Under the pieces are notes generated by a model that did no database searches, was not told the origin of the DNA, and saw nothing but the letters and a program-made list of their open reading frames with translations. From Spiroplasma endosymbiont of 'Nebria riversi' (lineage in GTDB: Bacteria; Bacillota_I; Bacilli_A; Mycoplasmatales; Nriv7), in contig NZ_CP065193.1 in the NCBI RefSeq assembly GCF_018831625.1, positions 620,001 through 684,000 on the forward strand: 64,000 nt of DNA, in the 5' to 3' direction. Below are positions 1 to 11,279 of the stretch, piece by piece. The position numbers were made by a program, and so were the translations under genes. How positions within the stretch are numbered: the stretch's first letter is position 1; the number at the start of each line of letters is the position of its first letter.

Positions 1-1696
1 TTTAATGAATCCTACTGCAAAGTTTACTAATGGTAATCCGTTAACTTTACAAGAAAATAATGACTTTATTGATGAAATGAATGTTGCTGCTACTAATGAT
101 GCTGATTATAAAAACCGCTATGATGTGGTGTTAAAAATTTATGAAGAAATTAAAAAGCGACTTAATAATGGTCAAAGTGCTACGCCAAGTGAAAATGACG
201 AACAATGAAATCGGTATTTAAATAAGGTGATAATAAAACTGAAAGCAATTGCTAATGATTGAGGACTTACTAAAACCTTTAATATTCAATTTGGGTTGAC
301 ACCCTATAATCCTGATGAAGATGAGTTAGCAACTTATTTTAAGCCTAATATTGAAACAATTTCTCGTGGTAATATTACTTATGAAAATAAAAAAACGTTA
401 AAGCTTAAAGCTTATGGTATTGAACGAAGTAGTAAAATGAATCTTTTATTAGATAAAGATAATAATAATAATCTTTTAGAAGCAATGTATGAAAATCATT
501 CGCCTAATGCAGAAATTATTCCTGTAGTTATTAATCAAACTATTGCTAAACATTTGCAAATTAATCAAGGTGACATTTTAGATATTAATCCTAATAAGCA
601 ATCATTATATTCTAAAACTGCTACGGCTGATAGTAAGATTGTTGATCTGAAAAATTGGAATCTAAAAGGATTAAGTAGTGGTTTCCAAGAAGTGACAAAT
701 AATGATATCGCAGAAGAAATAAGATTGTATTTTTCAATTGGTGATGTTCCTTCACCAATGTATGAGAAAATTACTAGTGGTGATGTTTATATTAAAACTG
801 AAGATAATCAAAATCAGAAAATGCGCGTTATTGGTATCCAAGAGGGTTATGGCGACCCTAAAATGTTTTTACCTAAATATGATGCTGATGTGATGTTAGG
901 TTATATTGAAAAAGGTAAAAGTTGAGAGCTTTCAGAACATTATCAGAAAATTAAAGATATATTTCAAGAAGTTACTCACTTTGCTAATGACACAACGCCA
1001 GAATTTAAGCAAAGATTTCCTAATATGACTTATGATGAGGCTGTGCAGGCAATGTTTCCTTTGTTTAATGCTAAATTTTCATTAAATAAAAATATTACTG
1101 ATATTACTGATAGTATTAGTGTGGCGCAAATGTATGGTGATTTTACGCAGTTAACATTAAATGGTATGGTAACTAAGGATGAGATTTCTGGTGATTTAGT
1201 TCAAAAGTATATTGGATTAGGACAAGGAGCAATTGCTTTTGCAATGCCGATTGCAACACATCAATCGGTATTTGATGAAATTAAAGGTATTGCTGATTCA
1301 ATATTATGGGCTTTTATGGCGATTTCTTTATTAATATCATTTGTGACAATTTTAATTACTTCTAATATAATTATTACCGAAAATAGTCGGTTAATTGCAA
1401 CAATGAAAGTTATTGGTTATAGTGATTATAAAATTAATTGATTAACATTAGGAATGTATTTACCCATTGTTTTTATTGCTTTTGTTATTGGTTTTCCTGT
1501 GGCGTTGGTAATTATGAATCAGTTAGTTAATTATTTAGCATTGAATTCAACGTGAGTTATGCCGTTTTACTTTAATTGAGGACTAATCTTTGCGGTTTTA
1601 GTGATTATTTTAGCAATTTATGCGATTACATTTGTTGTTGGTTGATTTATTTTAAAACGCGTCAATCCAATTGAAGCTTTAAAAATAAATGATTAA
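1..1696 (+). CDS. FtsX/MacB-type ABC transporter permease, C-terminal part (5' end outside window)
   Basis: One reading frame is open from the window edge to TAA at 1694-1696 when TGA is Trp. It begins inside a large extracytoplasmic domain rich in Asn, Asp and Lys. It ends with three hydrophobic segments (about 1290-1370, 1440-1540 and 1575-1650) and the C-terminal signature RVNPIEALK, which is typical of FtsX-like permeases ending after their fourth membrane helix. The family exports lipoproteins or peptides, or signals to the cell envelope, together with a cytoplasmic ATPase; no ATPase is visible here, so the partner must lie upstream. The substrate cannot be told. The assignment to the fold is firm, the function is not. 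Confidence 0.8.
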
Positions 1697-1727
1697 TTTA
1701 GATATTTAAATTAATGGAACATAATTG

Positions 1728-1733
1728 TATAAT
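1728..1733 (+). promoter_or_regulatory. -10 box of the small exported-protein gene
   Basis: TATAAT lies 24 nt before the GTG start at 1757, followed by an AAAGGAG ribosome-binding site at about 1740-1746. No convincing -35 hexamer is seen at the expected distance. Confidence 0.5.
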
Positions 1734-1986
1734 AAAATAAAAAGGAGTTGGTTTAAGTGAGAAAAAATTTAATCGTTTTTTCTTTGTTAGGAACATCACT
1801 AATAACACCTAATTTAATTAATTATCAACAGAGTAATCGTGAAAATGTTAGACAAATGAAAGTATATCAGGATATGAAAAAGCATTATGTTAATACAAAG
1901 TTTTATGCTGAGTATACAGGATATGAATATATTCCAATATATAATTTTCATTATGTAAATAATTTTATTAAATCATATTCTGCTTT

Positions 1987-3125
1987 TTTAATTTTGTAGA
2001 AAAATCTTGATATTTATTGAATATACTTAATTTTAGGTATATTTTTAATATGATAGAGGTGGATAATAATTATGGAAAAAATAATTCAAGAACTAGTAAA
2101 TACTTTAACAGATGATCAATTTTTAGAATTTTATGAAAAAGTCAAACAACAAGCAGAATTAATAAAAAAACAAAAACGTTTAAATGAAATTGATCAAAAA
2201 TTTAGAGCACAAGGTATTAAATGCCCTAAATGTGAAGCTTACCACTGCGTTAAAAATGGACATAATTCAGAAGGAAAACAAAAATATTTATGTAAAAATT
2301 GCGCAAGTTTTGGTGCTTTCCGTAATTATTTTATTTATTGAAGTCATTTAAATTATGAACAATGAAATTTATTGATTCAAATTTCATTGCCGGGGCAATC
2401 TAGTAAAACAATTTCTCGTTTTATTAAAACTACATTAAAAACTGCTTGATATAATCGTCAAAAATTAATGAAATCAAAACAATTAGAAAATACCCAATTA
2501 AAATTTAAAAAATTATCTGGTAAAATCCAAATCGATGAAACATTTATTAAAGAAATTCATAAAGGAAATTTCAAACATAAAACTGATCCACGAAGAATTC
2601 ACCTTGACCCATTCGCAACTAATACTAAATGCTGTATTCAAATGGCAGTTGATAATAATAACAATATTTATGTTAAATCCACAAACACTAAACGTTTACA
2701 AAAACAATGAGTTATTGAAAATATGAACAAAGAATTAATTAACCAAAATTCAATTATTACTTCTGATATGCAAAAATTATATTTTTTAGTAGCAAAACAA
2801 ACAAATTCTACTTTGTGTGTAACTAAAACAACAATTAATCCTGAAGCTAGTTATCGTAACTTAAATAAAATCAGTAAATTACAATCTAGTCTTAAAGAAG
2901 CCTTAATTCATTATCATGGTTTAGGTTTTACTAATATTAAAAATTATTTAAATCTCTGAAAATGAAAATACCAATATAAGGGTTTAACTCCAAACCAACA
3001 AACAGCGGTATTATATTTTAATGTATAAAAAATTAAAGTAAAAATATTAATTTTACATAAAAGCCTTTTAAAATTATCAAGTTGATGATTTTTTTATTTT
3101 ATCAAGAGTTTTCGACAAAATTAAA
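1987..3125 (+). mobile_element. IS1595-type insertion sequence, copy 1 (complete, with target duplication)
   Basis: The left end TTTTAATTTTGTAGAAAAAT and right end ATCAAGAGTTTTCGACAAAA are imperfect inverted repeats of about 27 bp. The 10-bp sequence attctgcttt directly repeated outside both ends contains the 8-bp duplication usual for the IS1595 group. One transposase gene fills the element. The left end contains a small hairpin (AATATAC..TTAGGTATATT) ahead of the transposase start, which could limit read-through from outside. The family call rests on the zinc-ribbon N-terminus plus DDE-type body; no ISfinder search was possible. Confidence 0.85.
2072..3028 (+). CDS. IS1595-type transposase, copy 1
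   Basis: The 318-residue frame (TGA = Trp) starts at ATG after GAGGTGGATAATAATT. Residues 1-45 are a charged helix. Residues ~50-80 form a zinc ribbon with CPKC and CKNC pairs. The rest is the ISXO2-like catalytic body (KIQIDETFIK supplies the first acidic residue, then NIYVKSTNTKR and the C-terminal WKYQYKGLTPNQQT). Relative to the other copies it lacks one codon right after the second Cys pair (CASFGA instead of CRASFDA), an in-frame 3-nt loss that may weaken the ribbon. It may still be translated in full. Confidence 0.85.
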
Positions 3126-3316
3126 ATTCTGCTTTAAGAAATACGATGATTATGGTTATTGAAAAATATCAATATCAAGGTTATAGTAATTTTCTTTGAA
3201 GGCAATTTTAAAAAAAGAAAAAATAATCACAGGTTCCAATATATGCTGAGGAATTAGCAAAACGATTTTATTATTATATTGCCCCAACATATTGAACCTT
3301 AATTTAGTTTAATTTG

Positions 3317-3350
3317 TACCTTATCATTAAGCGATGATAAGGTATTTTTT
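3317..3350 (+). terminator. Rho-independent terminator
   Basis: A 10-bp stem TACCTTATCA/TGATAAGGTA with an 8-nt loop is followed by a T run. It separates the exported-protein locus from the flavoprotein gene. Confidence 0.8.
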
Positions 3351-3388
3351 GTTATTAAAACACAAATGGTTTTTTTGATGTGTGTAGT

Positions 3389-3406
3389 GTTCTTATTAGT
3401 AAGAAC
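3389..3406 (+). promoter_or_regulatory. 18-bp palindrome upstream of the flavoprotein gene
   Basis: GTTCTTATTAGTAAGAAC has 7-bp arms around a 4-nt centre and sits 30 nt before the ATG at 3436, without a T run. Position and symmetry fit an operator for a dimeric repressor, possibly a redox- or metal-responsive one given the gene downstream. No regulator can be named from sequence. Confidence 0.45.
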
Positions 3407-3435
3407 AATTACTAAATAGAAGGAGGATTAAAGTT

Positions 3436-4755
3436 ATGCGAACAATTATTATTGGTGGTGGGGTATCGGCAATGACTTGTGCTAGTAAACTACGAAGAAA
3501 TGATGCAACGATGGAAATTATTGTTTATCAAGCAAGTAGTTATGTTTCATTAGGCGCTTGTGGGATTCCATATTATATTGCTGAAGAATTTGATAATGTT
3601 AATGATTTATTAGCAAGAACGCCCGATTGATTTGAAAAACAAAATATTCAAATTTTTTTAAACTCGCAATTAACTGCGGTTGATTTTGATAAAAAAGTAG
3701 TTATGATTGGTAATCAAGTAACTTCTGAGATAATTACTAAACAATATGATAATTTAGTTATTGCTACAGGGGCGATGCCAATTGTTCCTAAATTTGAAAA
3801 TGACCATTTAGGAAATATTTTTACAGCCGTTAGTAAAGAAGATATTTACAATATTAAAAAACAAGTTAAAGATAAACAAAAAATTGCTATTATTGGTGGT
3901 GGTTTTATTGGTTTGGAACTGGTTGAAGCATTTAGTCATTTGCAGAAAGAAGTTATTCTTGTTGAGGCGTTAGAACGAGTTGGTGCTAAAGCTTTTGACG
4001 TTGAGATTACTACTATAATACAAGAATATTTATTGGAAAAAACTGTGCAAGTGCATTGTTCCAAAGAATTATTAGATTTTCAAGGCGAAAATGATGTTCA
4101 AGCAATTGTATTAGCAAATAATGAAATTATTGCTGCTGATTTAGTAGTTTTAGCACCGGGATTTCGTCCGCATACGCAATTATTTAAGGATACGGGTTTA
4201 GAAATGCTGGATAAGGGGGCAATTGTTATTGATCATCAAGGAAAGACTAATATTGCTAATGTTTATAGTGTTGGTGATTGTGCAACAATTACTAATTTAG
4301 TAACTAAAAAACAATCATATCTTCCTTTAACAACAGCAGTTAAATTAGCTCGCGTTATTGCTAATGTTGATGATCGCTTAGAAGGAACTTTGGGAAGTGT
4401 GATTTTACAAATTGTTGATTTGCAAGTTGCTCGGACTGGATTAAGTGAATGAGAAGCAAAAGTAATGAATTTTAACTATCAAACAATTATCATTGATAAT
4501 TATGATTTACCAAATTATATGTCAAAGCAAATGCCTTTAAAATTAAAATTGCTTTATGAAGTTGATTCCTTAAAATTATTAGGAGCACAAATTGTTGGTT
4601 ATAATAAAGTATTTTTAAGAATTAATGCTTTAGCGGTTGCGATTTGCAAGCAAATGACATTACCAGAAATTGCCAAGTTAGATTTGGTGTACGCACCACC
4701 TTTTGGATGCACTAGTGATATAATTCATATTGGCGCTAGTAAAATCAAGAAATAA
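3436..4755 (+). CDS. CoA-disulfide reductase / NADH oxidase-like flavoprotein
   Basis: The 439-residue protein belongs to the pyridine nucleotide-disulfide oxidoreductase superfamily. It has an N-terminal FAD site (IIIGGGVSAM, residues 4-13) and a single active cysteine near residue 42 in SLGACGIPYY, the pattern of CoA-disulfide reductases and related NADH oxidases/peroxidases. It also has an NAD site (IAIIGGGFIGLELVEAF, ~153-169) and the second FAD motif VYSVGDCA (~275). It would reduce CoA disulfide, peroxide or oxygen with NAD(P)H in the cytoplasm. A strong AAGGAGGATT site fixes the start. A second, more typical NADH oxidase is encoded at 46530. The choice between CoADR and NOX activity is uncertain. 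Confidence 0.8.
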
Positions 4756-4774
4756 TTAAAGGAGAAGTTAATTT

Positions 4775-6262
<1,488 letters not shown>

Positions 6263-6281
6263 GAGGGTGCTAAGAAGCGTT

Positions 6282-6319
6282 AAAAAAGAGTAAGGAATTA
6301 AATTCTTTACTCTTTTTTT
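6282..6319 (+). terminator. Terminator after lysS
   Basis: The stem AAAGAGTAA../..TTTACTCTTT is followed by a run of seven T. The A run on the other side lets it also serve the convergent RNR pseudogene. Confidence 0.85.
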
Positions 6320-6335
6320 GTTAATTCGAAGATGT

Positions 6336-9190
6336 TTATAACCCGCATTGCAGTTGAGCACTGCAATTATCGCAGGTGTTGCATCCTCCCGCTTCAACGA
6401 TGTTGCCTTCATCGCAGAAAGCACAGAGGTCGCCGATATTAGTTCCACGGATGCGGTCTTGTTTAATATCACGGTATTGGTTTGTAGGAAAGGCGTTGCT
6501 AGGGGTTGTGGGATTAGGACTAGTGACAATGGGTGTTTCTAATGGTGACAGACCGAGTTGTTCTTGGATTGGTTCGCTGTCATCGGTTAGCGATAGCACA
6601 TGGGCGTTTATTGATCCATCAACATAGACAGTACCGCCTTTGGCACCTTTTTTGTATAAGCGCATATATAGTTTTCCCGCATTTTTAAAGGTGTAGCCAA
6701 CGGGAGCATTAACGGTTTTGGAAATTGATGAGTCAACTCAGCGTTGAATAATACATTGTACATCAGCATGAGCAACGGGAGTTAGTTCCATCGCGCTAAT
6801 GAAAATATTAGGTAGCGGTTTATTAACATATTGGGGATGATATTTTAGTCATTCGTCAACGATTTTAGCATTAACTTTAATATTTTTACCAAGGCGACCA
6901 CTCCGATAAAAGTTAAAAGCAAAGTATGTTTCTAAGCCAGTAGAAACAACAACCATTGTTCCGGTTGTTCCCGTAGGAGCGATAGTTAGTAAGCGGGAAT
7001 TGTGAATCCCATATTTTTTAATAGCATTACGAATTTCGGGGTTCATTTTTCTTCATATAACCCCTATTAATAAAGGCGTTGTGGTCTTTTAAAAAGGGAA
7101 ATGAACCCTTTTCTTTGGCAATATTTACTGATGTTAAATAAGCAGTTTAGGCTATTAATTGAAATATGTTGTTAATAATGCTATTTCCGCAATCGAACCA
7201 TAAACGACATCGGTTCATATTAATAAGTCGTGTGTGTAATCCCATAACACATAAACCAATCCGGCGTTCGCCCAAAGCTTGGATTTTGTTTAATTCTAAA
7301 AAGCAAGGAGTACTGTCAATAACATTATCTTGTAAACGAATAGCAATATTAACGGTTTCTTTTAACTTATCTCAAAGAATTTCTTTTGTGTATTGCGGTT
7401 AACAAAGTTATCTAAGTTAATTGCCCCGAGATTGCATACTGAATAAGGAGCAAGTGGTTGTTGACCACAAGGGTTAGTAGCGACAGCTTTCATACCATAG
7501 GCTTTAGTGTTAGTCATATCGTTGGCTTGGTCAATGAAAAATAGTCCAGGTTCGGCTGAATAGGTGGCACAAAAACTAATTAAGTCTCATAAGTCGCGAG
7601 CTTTCATTTGATAATAGTTTTTAAGTTTGAATCCCGTTTGCTCTCATTGTTTAATATCACCAATTGTGTGTCAAAGAGTATTGTATTGTTCTTTTTCTGC
7701 TTGTGAATAGTTATCTAAGTCGGGAAATTGTAAAGTTCATTGGGCATCATTTTCTACTGCTTGCATAAAGGTGTGGCTAATGGTAACAGAAATGTTGGCT
7801 CCGGTTAAAAATTCAGGACGATTTACTTTTTATTCACCGCCATTTAAGAGTTTTTTGTGGGCAGTTTCACCAATAGTAAGAGCTGCGGTGTTTTCGTTTT
7901 CAATAATAGCTTCTAATAATTGTTTTTCAGCTGGTAATATTGGTTCAAATCGGATTTTTTTAGTTGCTTCTCCGCGAATTGCTTGGTCTTGCGAATTTTC
8001 TTTTAATCATTTTAAAATTTTGGGGTTTTGCATTTTACAAACGATAAATTCAATAATATCAGGATGTCAGTAGGCTAACATAATCATTTGGGCTCCGCGC
8101 CGACTGCCACCTTGTTCAACTAAGTGGGTTAGCGAAGATAAGTCGTTTAATCATGATACAGAACCAGATGATTTGCCACCAACGCTTTTAGCAACGGTTC
8201 CTTTGGGTCTTAAAGTTGAAACGTTGCTACCAACCCCGCCACCATGAGACATAATTTCCATTACTTCTTTACGATGTTCAGAAATACCATTTCTTGAGTC
8301 TTTAATCATTGGCATTACAAAGCAGTTAAAAAAATTAACATCAGAGTTGCTTCCCGCTGGAACAAAGTTATTTTGGATAGGTTACAATAAGTTGGGCCAT
8401 ATTTATGTGGATTTTCAAATAAAATAAAATCATTGATGAAATTTTAATAACCTTTAATATTAAAAGATCATTGAGCGCGAAGGGTTGTCCTTATGACAAT
8501 GCTGTGGCTGAAACAACTTACAAAACTTTTAAAACGGGATTTATCAAGAGTAAAAAATTTGAAAATTTAACACAATTAAAATGCGAATTATTTGATTTTG
8601 TTAATTGATATAACAACATTCGAATTCGCGGCAGCCTAAATTATTTAACGCCTGTTGAATTTAGAAAACAACAGTCTACATAAAAAGTGTCCAAAAAAGG
8701 GTTTCCATACCATTTTTTAATTGTTCATAAAACTTATTTTGTCATTGCTCTTTGTTGTTAGTTTCAACAGTTGCTAAGTTAGTAGCAACGAGAAAAGCAA
8801 TTTGCTCATAAAATAATTCTAATGGTTTATCAAGTTCGTGTTTTTTTTAATAACAATATTGTTTATTGCTGAGTTTTGTAAAATATTCGGGTCAATACCA
8901 TTAATATATTCGTTTTCAATTAATATTGCATAGTAATTATTTGCTAATTGTTCGTGGACATATCCAATTGATCGCGTGGGAAATGTGGCATCATCACGAA
9001 CAATTGTAACTACTAAATAACCAACTTTGAGACTTGCTAATGTTTTGTCTTTTCGGGAATAACGGTCAAGCATTACCATTCGTGACACCCCACTATGAAC
9101 AATGTTAAATGAATTGTCAATAGTTTTAATATGAGGAAAATATTTTTCAATATCACCATTTAATGAATTAATTAGTTTTTGACTATACAT
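6336..9190 (-). pseudogene. nrdJ: Class II (adenosylcobalamin-dependent) ribonucleotide reductase, decayed
   Basis: Read on the minus strand from ATG at 9190 (good AAAGGAA site), the protein shows the N-terminal GVSRMVMLDRYSRKD segment, GGGVGSNVSTLRP, NPCGQQPLAPYSVCNLGAIN, ERRIGLCVMGLHD, HNSRLLTIAPTGTTGTM and a C-terminal cysteine cluster (CxFC, CNTCDNC, CGL). This suits a B12-type RNR, which reduces ribonucleotides. Damage is extensive: an IS3 relic at 8374-8712; a base lost in an A run near 8848; TAA near 7836; one base lost near 7400; two extra bases near 7240; TAA near 7153; one extra A near 7048. About 840 codons existed originally. It cannot make a full enzyme, so DNA synthesis must rely on another RNR outside the window. 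Confidence 0.85.
8374..8712 (+). mobile_element. IS3-type deletion derivative inside nrdJ
   Basis: It begins TGGATAGGTTACAATAAG and ends AAGGGTTTCCATACCA, matching the ends of the full IS3 copy at 44042-45296. Most of the element is missing: the left 50 bp run straight into the end of orfB through the shared octamer AATAAAAT. Outside both ends there are T runs compatible with a 3-bp target duplication. Removing the element restores the RNR reading frame (QLKNNFVPAGSNSDVNFF). Confidence 0.8.
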
Positions 9191-9486
9191 AAATAATTAA
9201 ATTCCTTTCTTTATTTTATGACTGTATTATTTAGTATAGTAAATTATTTTTATAGTGCCAGATATATTTTAAATTTTTTCTCAAGCAAAAAATTATAATT
9301 CTGTTAAAACAAATGTAGATTGGGAAATTAAAGTGATGATTAGGTATCAACAGAATAAAAATAAATAATAGTATTATTATGTTGAGGATTGTTATATAAT
9401 TACTGTTGAATTAATAAATTCCCATATTAATTTCTTGTTCTGTTAAAAGAACCAATAATATTTATTGTCCAGAGGAGGTTGAAGTG
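9191..9486. promoter_or_regulatory. Divergent promoter region between nrdJ and rpsF
   Basis: About 296 bp without coding sequence. The nrdJ ribosome-binding site is at 9199-9210 (minus). For rpsF a TATAAT at 9395-9400 is visible, but no clear -35. The GAGGAGGTTG site at 9474-9483 precedes the rpsF start. Nothing else is recognised. Confidence 0.5.
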
Positions 9487-9906
9487 ATGAATAAGTACGA
9501 GATTATGTATATTATTAATCCAGAATGTAAAGATATTAAAGCATTGCAAGAAAAGATGCATAATATTTTAAAACAAACGGGAAAAGTTGAAAGTGTTACT
9601 GATTGAGGCTTAAGAGATTTAGCTTATCCAATTAATCATAAAAATAAAGCTTATTATACAATATTAAAAGTTGCGGTTAATAAAGAAACAATTAATGAGT
9701 TTAAGCGTGTTGCTAAAATTGAACAAGATATCTATCGTCATTTAATTATTAATCTTGATACTGAACAAAATTATAGTGATAAAATGATTGCTGACTTAAA
9801 GTTAAATACTAATGAAAATGATGAGCGACCAAGTCGTTATAGCGGTGAAAGAAGGCAAAGACCTTATGTACCGCGTGAAACTTATAAAAAAACTGAAAAT
9901 AAGTAA
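9487..9906 (+). CDS. rpsF: 30S ribosomal protein S6
   Basis: The 139-residue frame is interrupted only by a TGA (TDWGLRDLAYPI), read as Trp. MNKYEIMYIINPECKD at the N-terminus and RDLAYPINHKNKAYYTILKV are the S6 core, which packs with S18 on the small subunit platform. A charged tail (ERPSRYSGERRQRP) extends past the usual ~95-residue core, as in some other Mollicutes. Order rpsF-ssb-rpsR is the standard Firmicute operon. ATG 9487 is preferred over the adjacent in-frame GTG at 9484 given the GAGGAGG spacing. Confidence 0.95.
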
Positions 9907-9930
9907 ATACCATAAAGGAATGAATATATT

Positions 9931-10473
9931 ATGTTAAATAAAGTAATTTTAATTGGTAGAATTACCAATGATTTAAATTTACGGTCAGCAAAAAATAATA
10001 AATCATTTTTATATTTTACAATAGCCATTAATAATTTTAATCATCAAGCAGATTTTATTAATTGTGTTGCTTGAGAAAAGGTAGCAGACTCAATGTATAA
10101 TAATCTTCGTAAAGGTTCGTTAGTACTGGTTGAAGGTTGCATTCAATCAAGAAAACAAGAACAAAATGGTGTGTTAACAACAATTACTGATGTTAGAGCG
10201 ATTAGTGTTAAGTTTTTAGATTCAAGAGGTAGTGGCGGTGGCGCTGGGGTTGGAAATTCTCGCGATGCTGCGACACCGTCATTTGTTAATGATTATAATT
10301 CTCCCGTTGATAAAAAAATTGATGATCAGACATTTAATCTTAATAATATGAATTTTAATTTTGTTAATAATGATGTTGTTGATAATAAGGAACAAGGGGA
10401 AAATAACGAAGGTGCAAATTTAACATTTGATAATGATAATGATAATGATGATGCTATTGCGTGAGGAGAGTAA
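9931..10473 (+). CDS. ssb: Single-stranded DNA-binding protein
   Basis: This is a 180-residue SSB: an N-terminal OB fold (MLNKVILIGRITNDLNLRSA, FINCVAWEKVADSM, LVLVEGCIQSRK; residues 1-110) and a Gly/Asn/Asp-rich linker. It coats single-stranded DNA at replication forks and recruits partners through its C-terminal tip. That tip normally ends in an acidic stretch plus Pro-Phe. Here the frame passes a TGA and ends DDAIAWGE, so the acidic part is present but the Pro-Phe pair is not. It lies between rpsF and rpsR and is translated from AAAGGAA. Confidence 0.93.
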
Positions 10474-10476
10474 ATT

Positions 10477-10719
10477 ATGGAAAATAAGCGTATAAATGTA
10501 AATCGGTTTAAAAAGCGAAAAAAACCATGTTTTTTTACAAAAAATAAAATTGATTACATTAACTATAAAGATGTTGAAAAATTAAAAGAATATATTTCTG
10601 CTAATGGACAGATTTTAACAAGAAGAGTTAGTGGTAATTGCTCTTTCCATCAAAGAATGGTGGCAATGGCAATTAAAAGAGCAAGAACCGTGGCTTTATT
10701 ACCATATCTTGTAAAATAA
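10477..10719 (+). CDS. rpsR: 30S ribosomal protein S18
   Basis: An 80-residue basic protein with the S18 core: CFFTKNKIDYINYKDVEKL, then ISANGQILTRRVSGNC and HQRMVAMAIKRARTVALLPY. It binds 16S rRNA next to S6. It starts 4 nt after the ssb stop; the GAGGAGAG ending ssb acts as its ribosome-binding site. Confidence 0.97.
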   Translation: MENKRINVNRFKKRKKPCFFTKNKIDYINYKDVEKLKEYISANGQILTRRVSGNCSFHQRMVAMAIKRARTVALLPYLVK

Positions 10720-10732
10720 TTAAGGGTTGATT

Positions 10733-10768
10733 AGCATACTTAATACAAATATTAAGTATGCTTTTTAT
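10733..10768 (+). terminator. Terminator of the rpsF-ssb-rpsR operon
   Basis: A 12-bp stem AGCATACTTAAT/ATTAAGTATGCT is followed by five T. Confidence 0.9.
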
Positions 10769-10832
10769 ATTACAATTAGTAAGTAATGTATTATATATAA
10801 TGCAAAAAATTTGTGATGTGGAGTGTTAACAA

Positions 10833-11279
10833 GTGAAAGTAATTTTATTGAAAGATTTAAGAAATTATGGTAAGAAAAACGATATTATTACCGTTGCTGA
10901 TGGATATGCAAAAAACTATTTATTACCACAAAAAATAGCAATTGTGGCTTCAAGTCAAGCTTTAGTGCGGTTAGGAAAACAACAACAAAAATTTGATAAT
11001 GAAGTTAATGAAAAAAAGCTTGAAAATGAAGCATTAAAATTAGAAATTGAAAAGCTAATTTTAAATTTTGATTTGAAAATTAATAAAAATAAGGTATTTG
11101 GAACAATTACTAGTAAACAAATTATTGAAAAATTAAGTCAAGAGTATAATATTCAAGTAGATAAAAAACAGTTAGTTAATTATCAAAATATTAATACTAT
11201 TGGTATTAATGATATTAATATTAAATTATTTAATGATATTTTTGCAATTTTGAAAATTCAAGTCGTGGGTAAAAAGTAA
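10833..11279 (+). CDS. rplI: 50S ribosomal protein L9
   Basis: This is a 148-residue L9: N-terminal domain MKVILLKDLRNYGKKNDIITV with ADGYAKNYLLPQKIA, then the long connecting helix and a C-terminal domain. It starts at GTG with GGAGTG upstream. The stop overlaps the next gene (TAATG), so rplI and dnaB are translationally coupled, as in other Mollicutes. Confidence 0.95.
   Translation: MKVILLKDLRNYGKKNDIITVADGYAKNYLLPQKIAIVASSQALVRLGKQQQKFDNEVNEKKLENEALKLEIEKLILNFDLKINKNKVFGTITSKQIIEKLSQEYNIQVDKKQLVNYQNINTIGINDINIKLFNDIFAILKIQVVGKK

Larger units (their letters stand above)
1757..3211 (+). pseudogene. Small exported protein gene split by an IS1595-type insertion
   Basis: A GTG start follows a good AAAGGAG site. 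The first ~25 residues (MRKNLIVFSLLGTSLITPNL) look like a signal peptide. The frame runs to about 1986, where the IS begins. Taking out the IS and one copy of the 10-bp duplication attctgcttt (1977-1986 and 3126-3135) joins the two halves in frame (YSA|LRNTMIMVIEKYQYQGYS) to a TAA at 3209-3211. The original product was therefore about 102 residues. The family is not recognised. A further protein-like scrap (PIYAEELAKRFYYYIAPTYW) at about 3233-3303 may be a frameshifted continuation or part of a second gene. Confidence 0.7.
3212..3435 (+). other. Intergenic stretch with gene scrap, terminator and palindrome
   Basis: This stretch follows the split exported-protein gene. It holds a protein-like but unstarted segment (about 3233-3303), a terminator and a palindromic operator-like site in front of the flavoprotein gene. 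Nothing else is recognisable. Confidence 0.5.

Noticed and set aside
2535-2726. Second-frame ORF MKHLLKKFIKEISNIK.. repeated in all IS1595 copies
   Set aside because: Alternative frame of the transposase, with no own ribosome-binding site; recurrence is due to IS copy number.
6348-8073. Plus-strand ORFs at 6348-6627, 7166-7402 and 7771-8073
   Set aside because: They are shadows opposite the minus-strand RNR pseudogene, which has clear family motifs.
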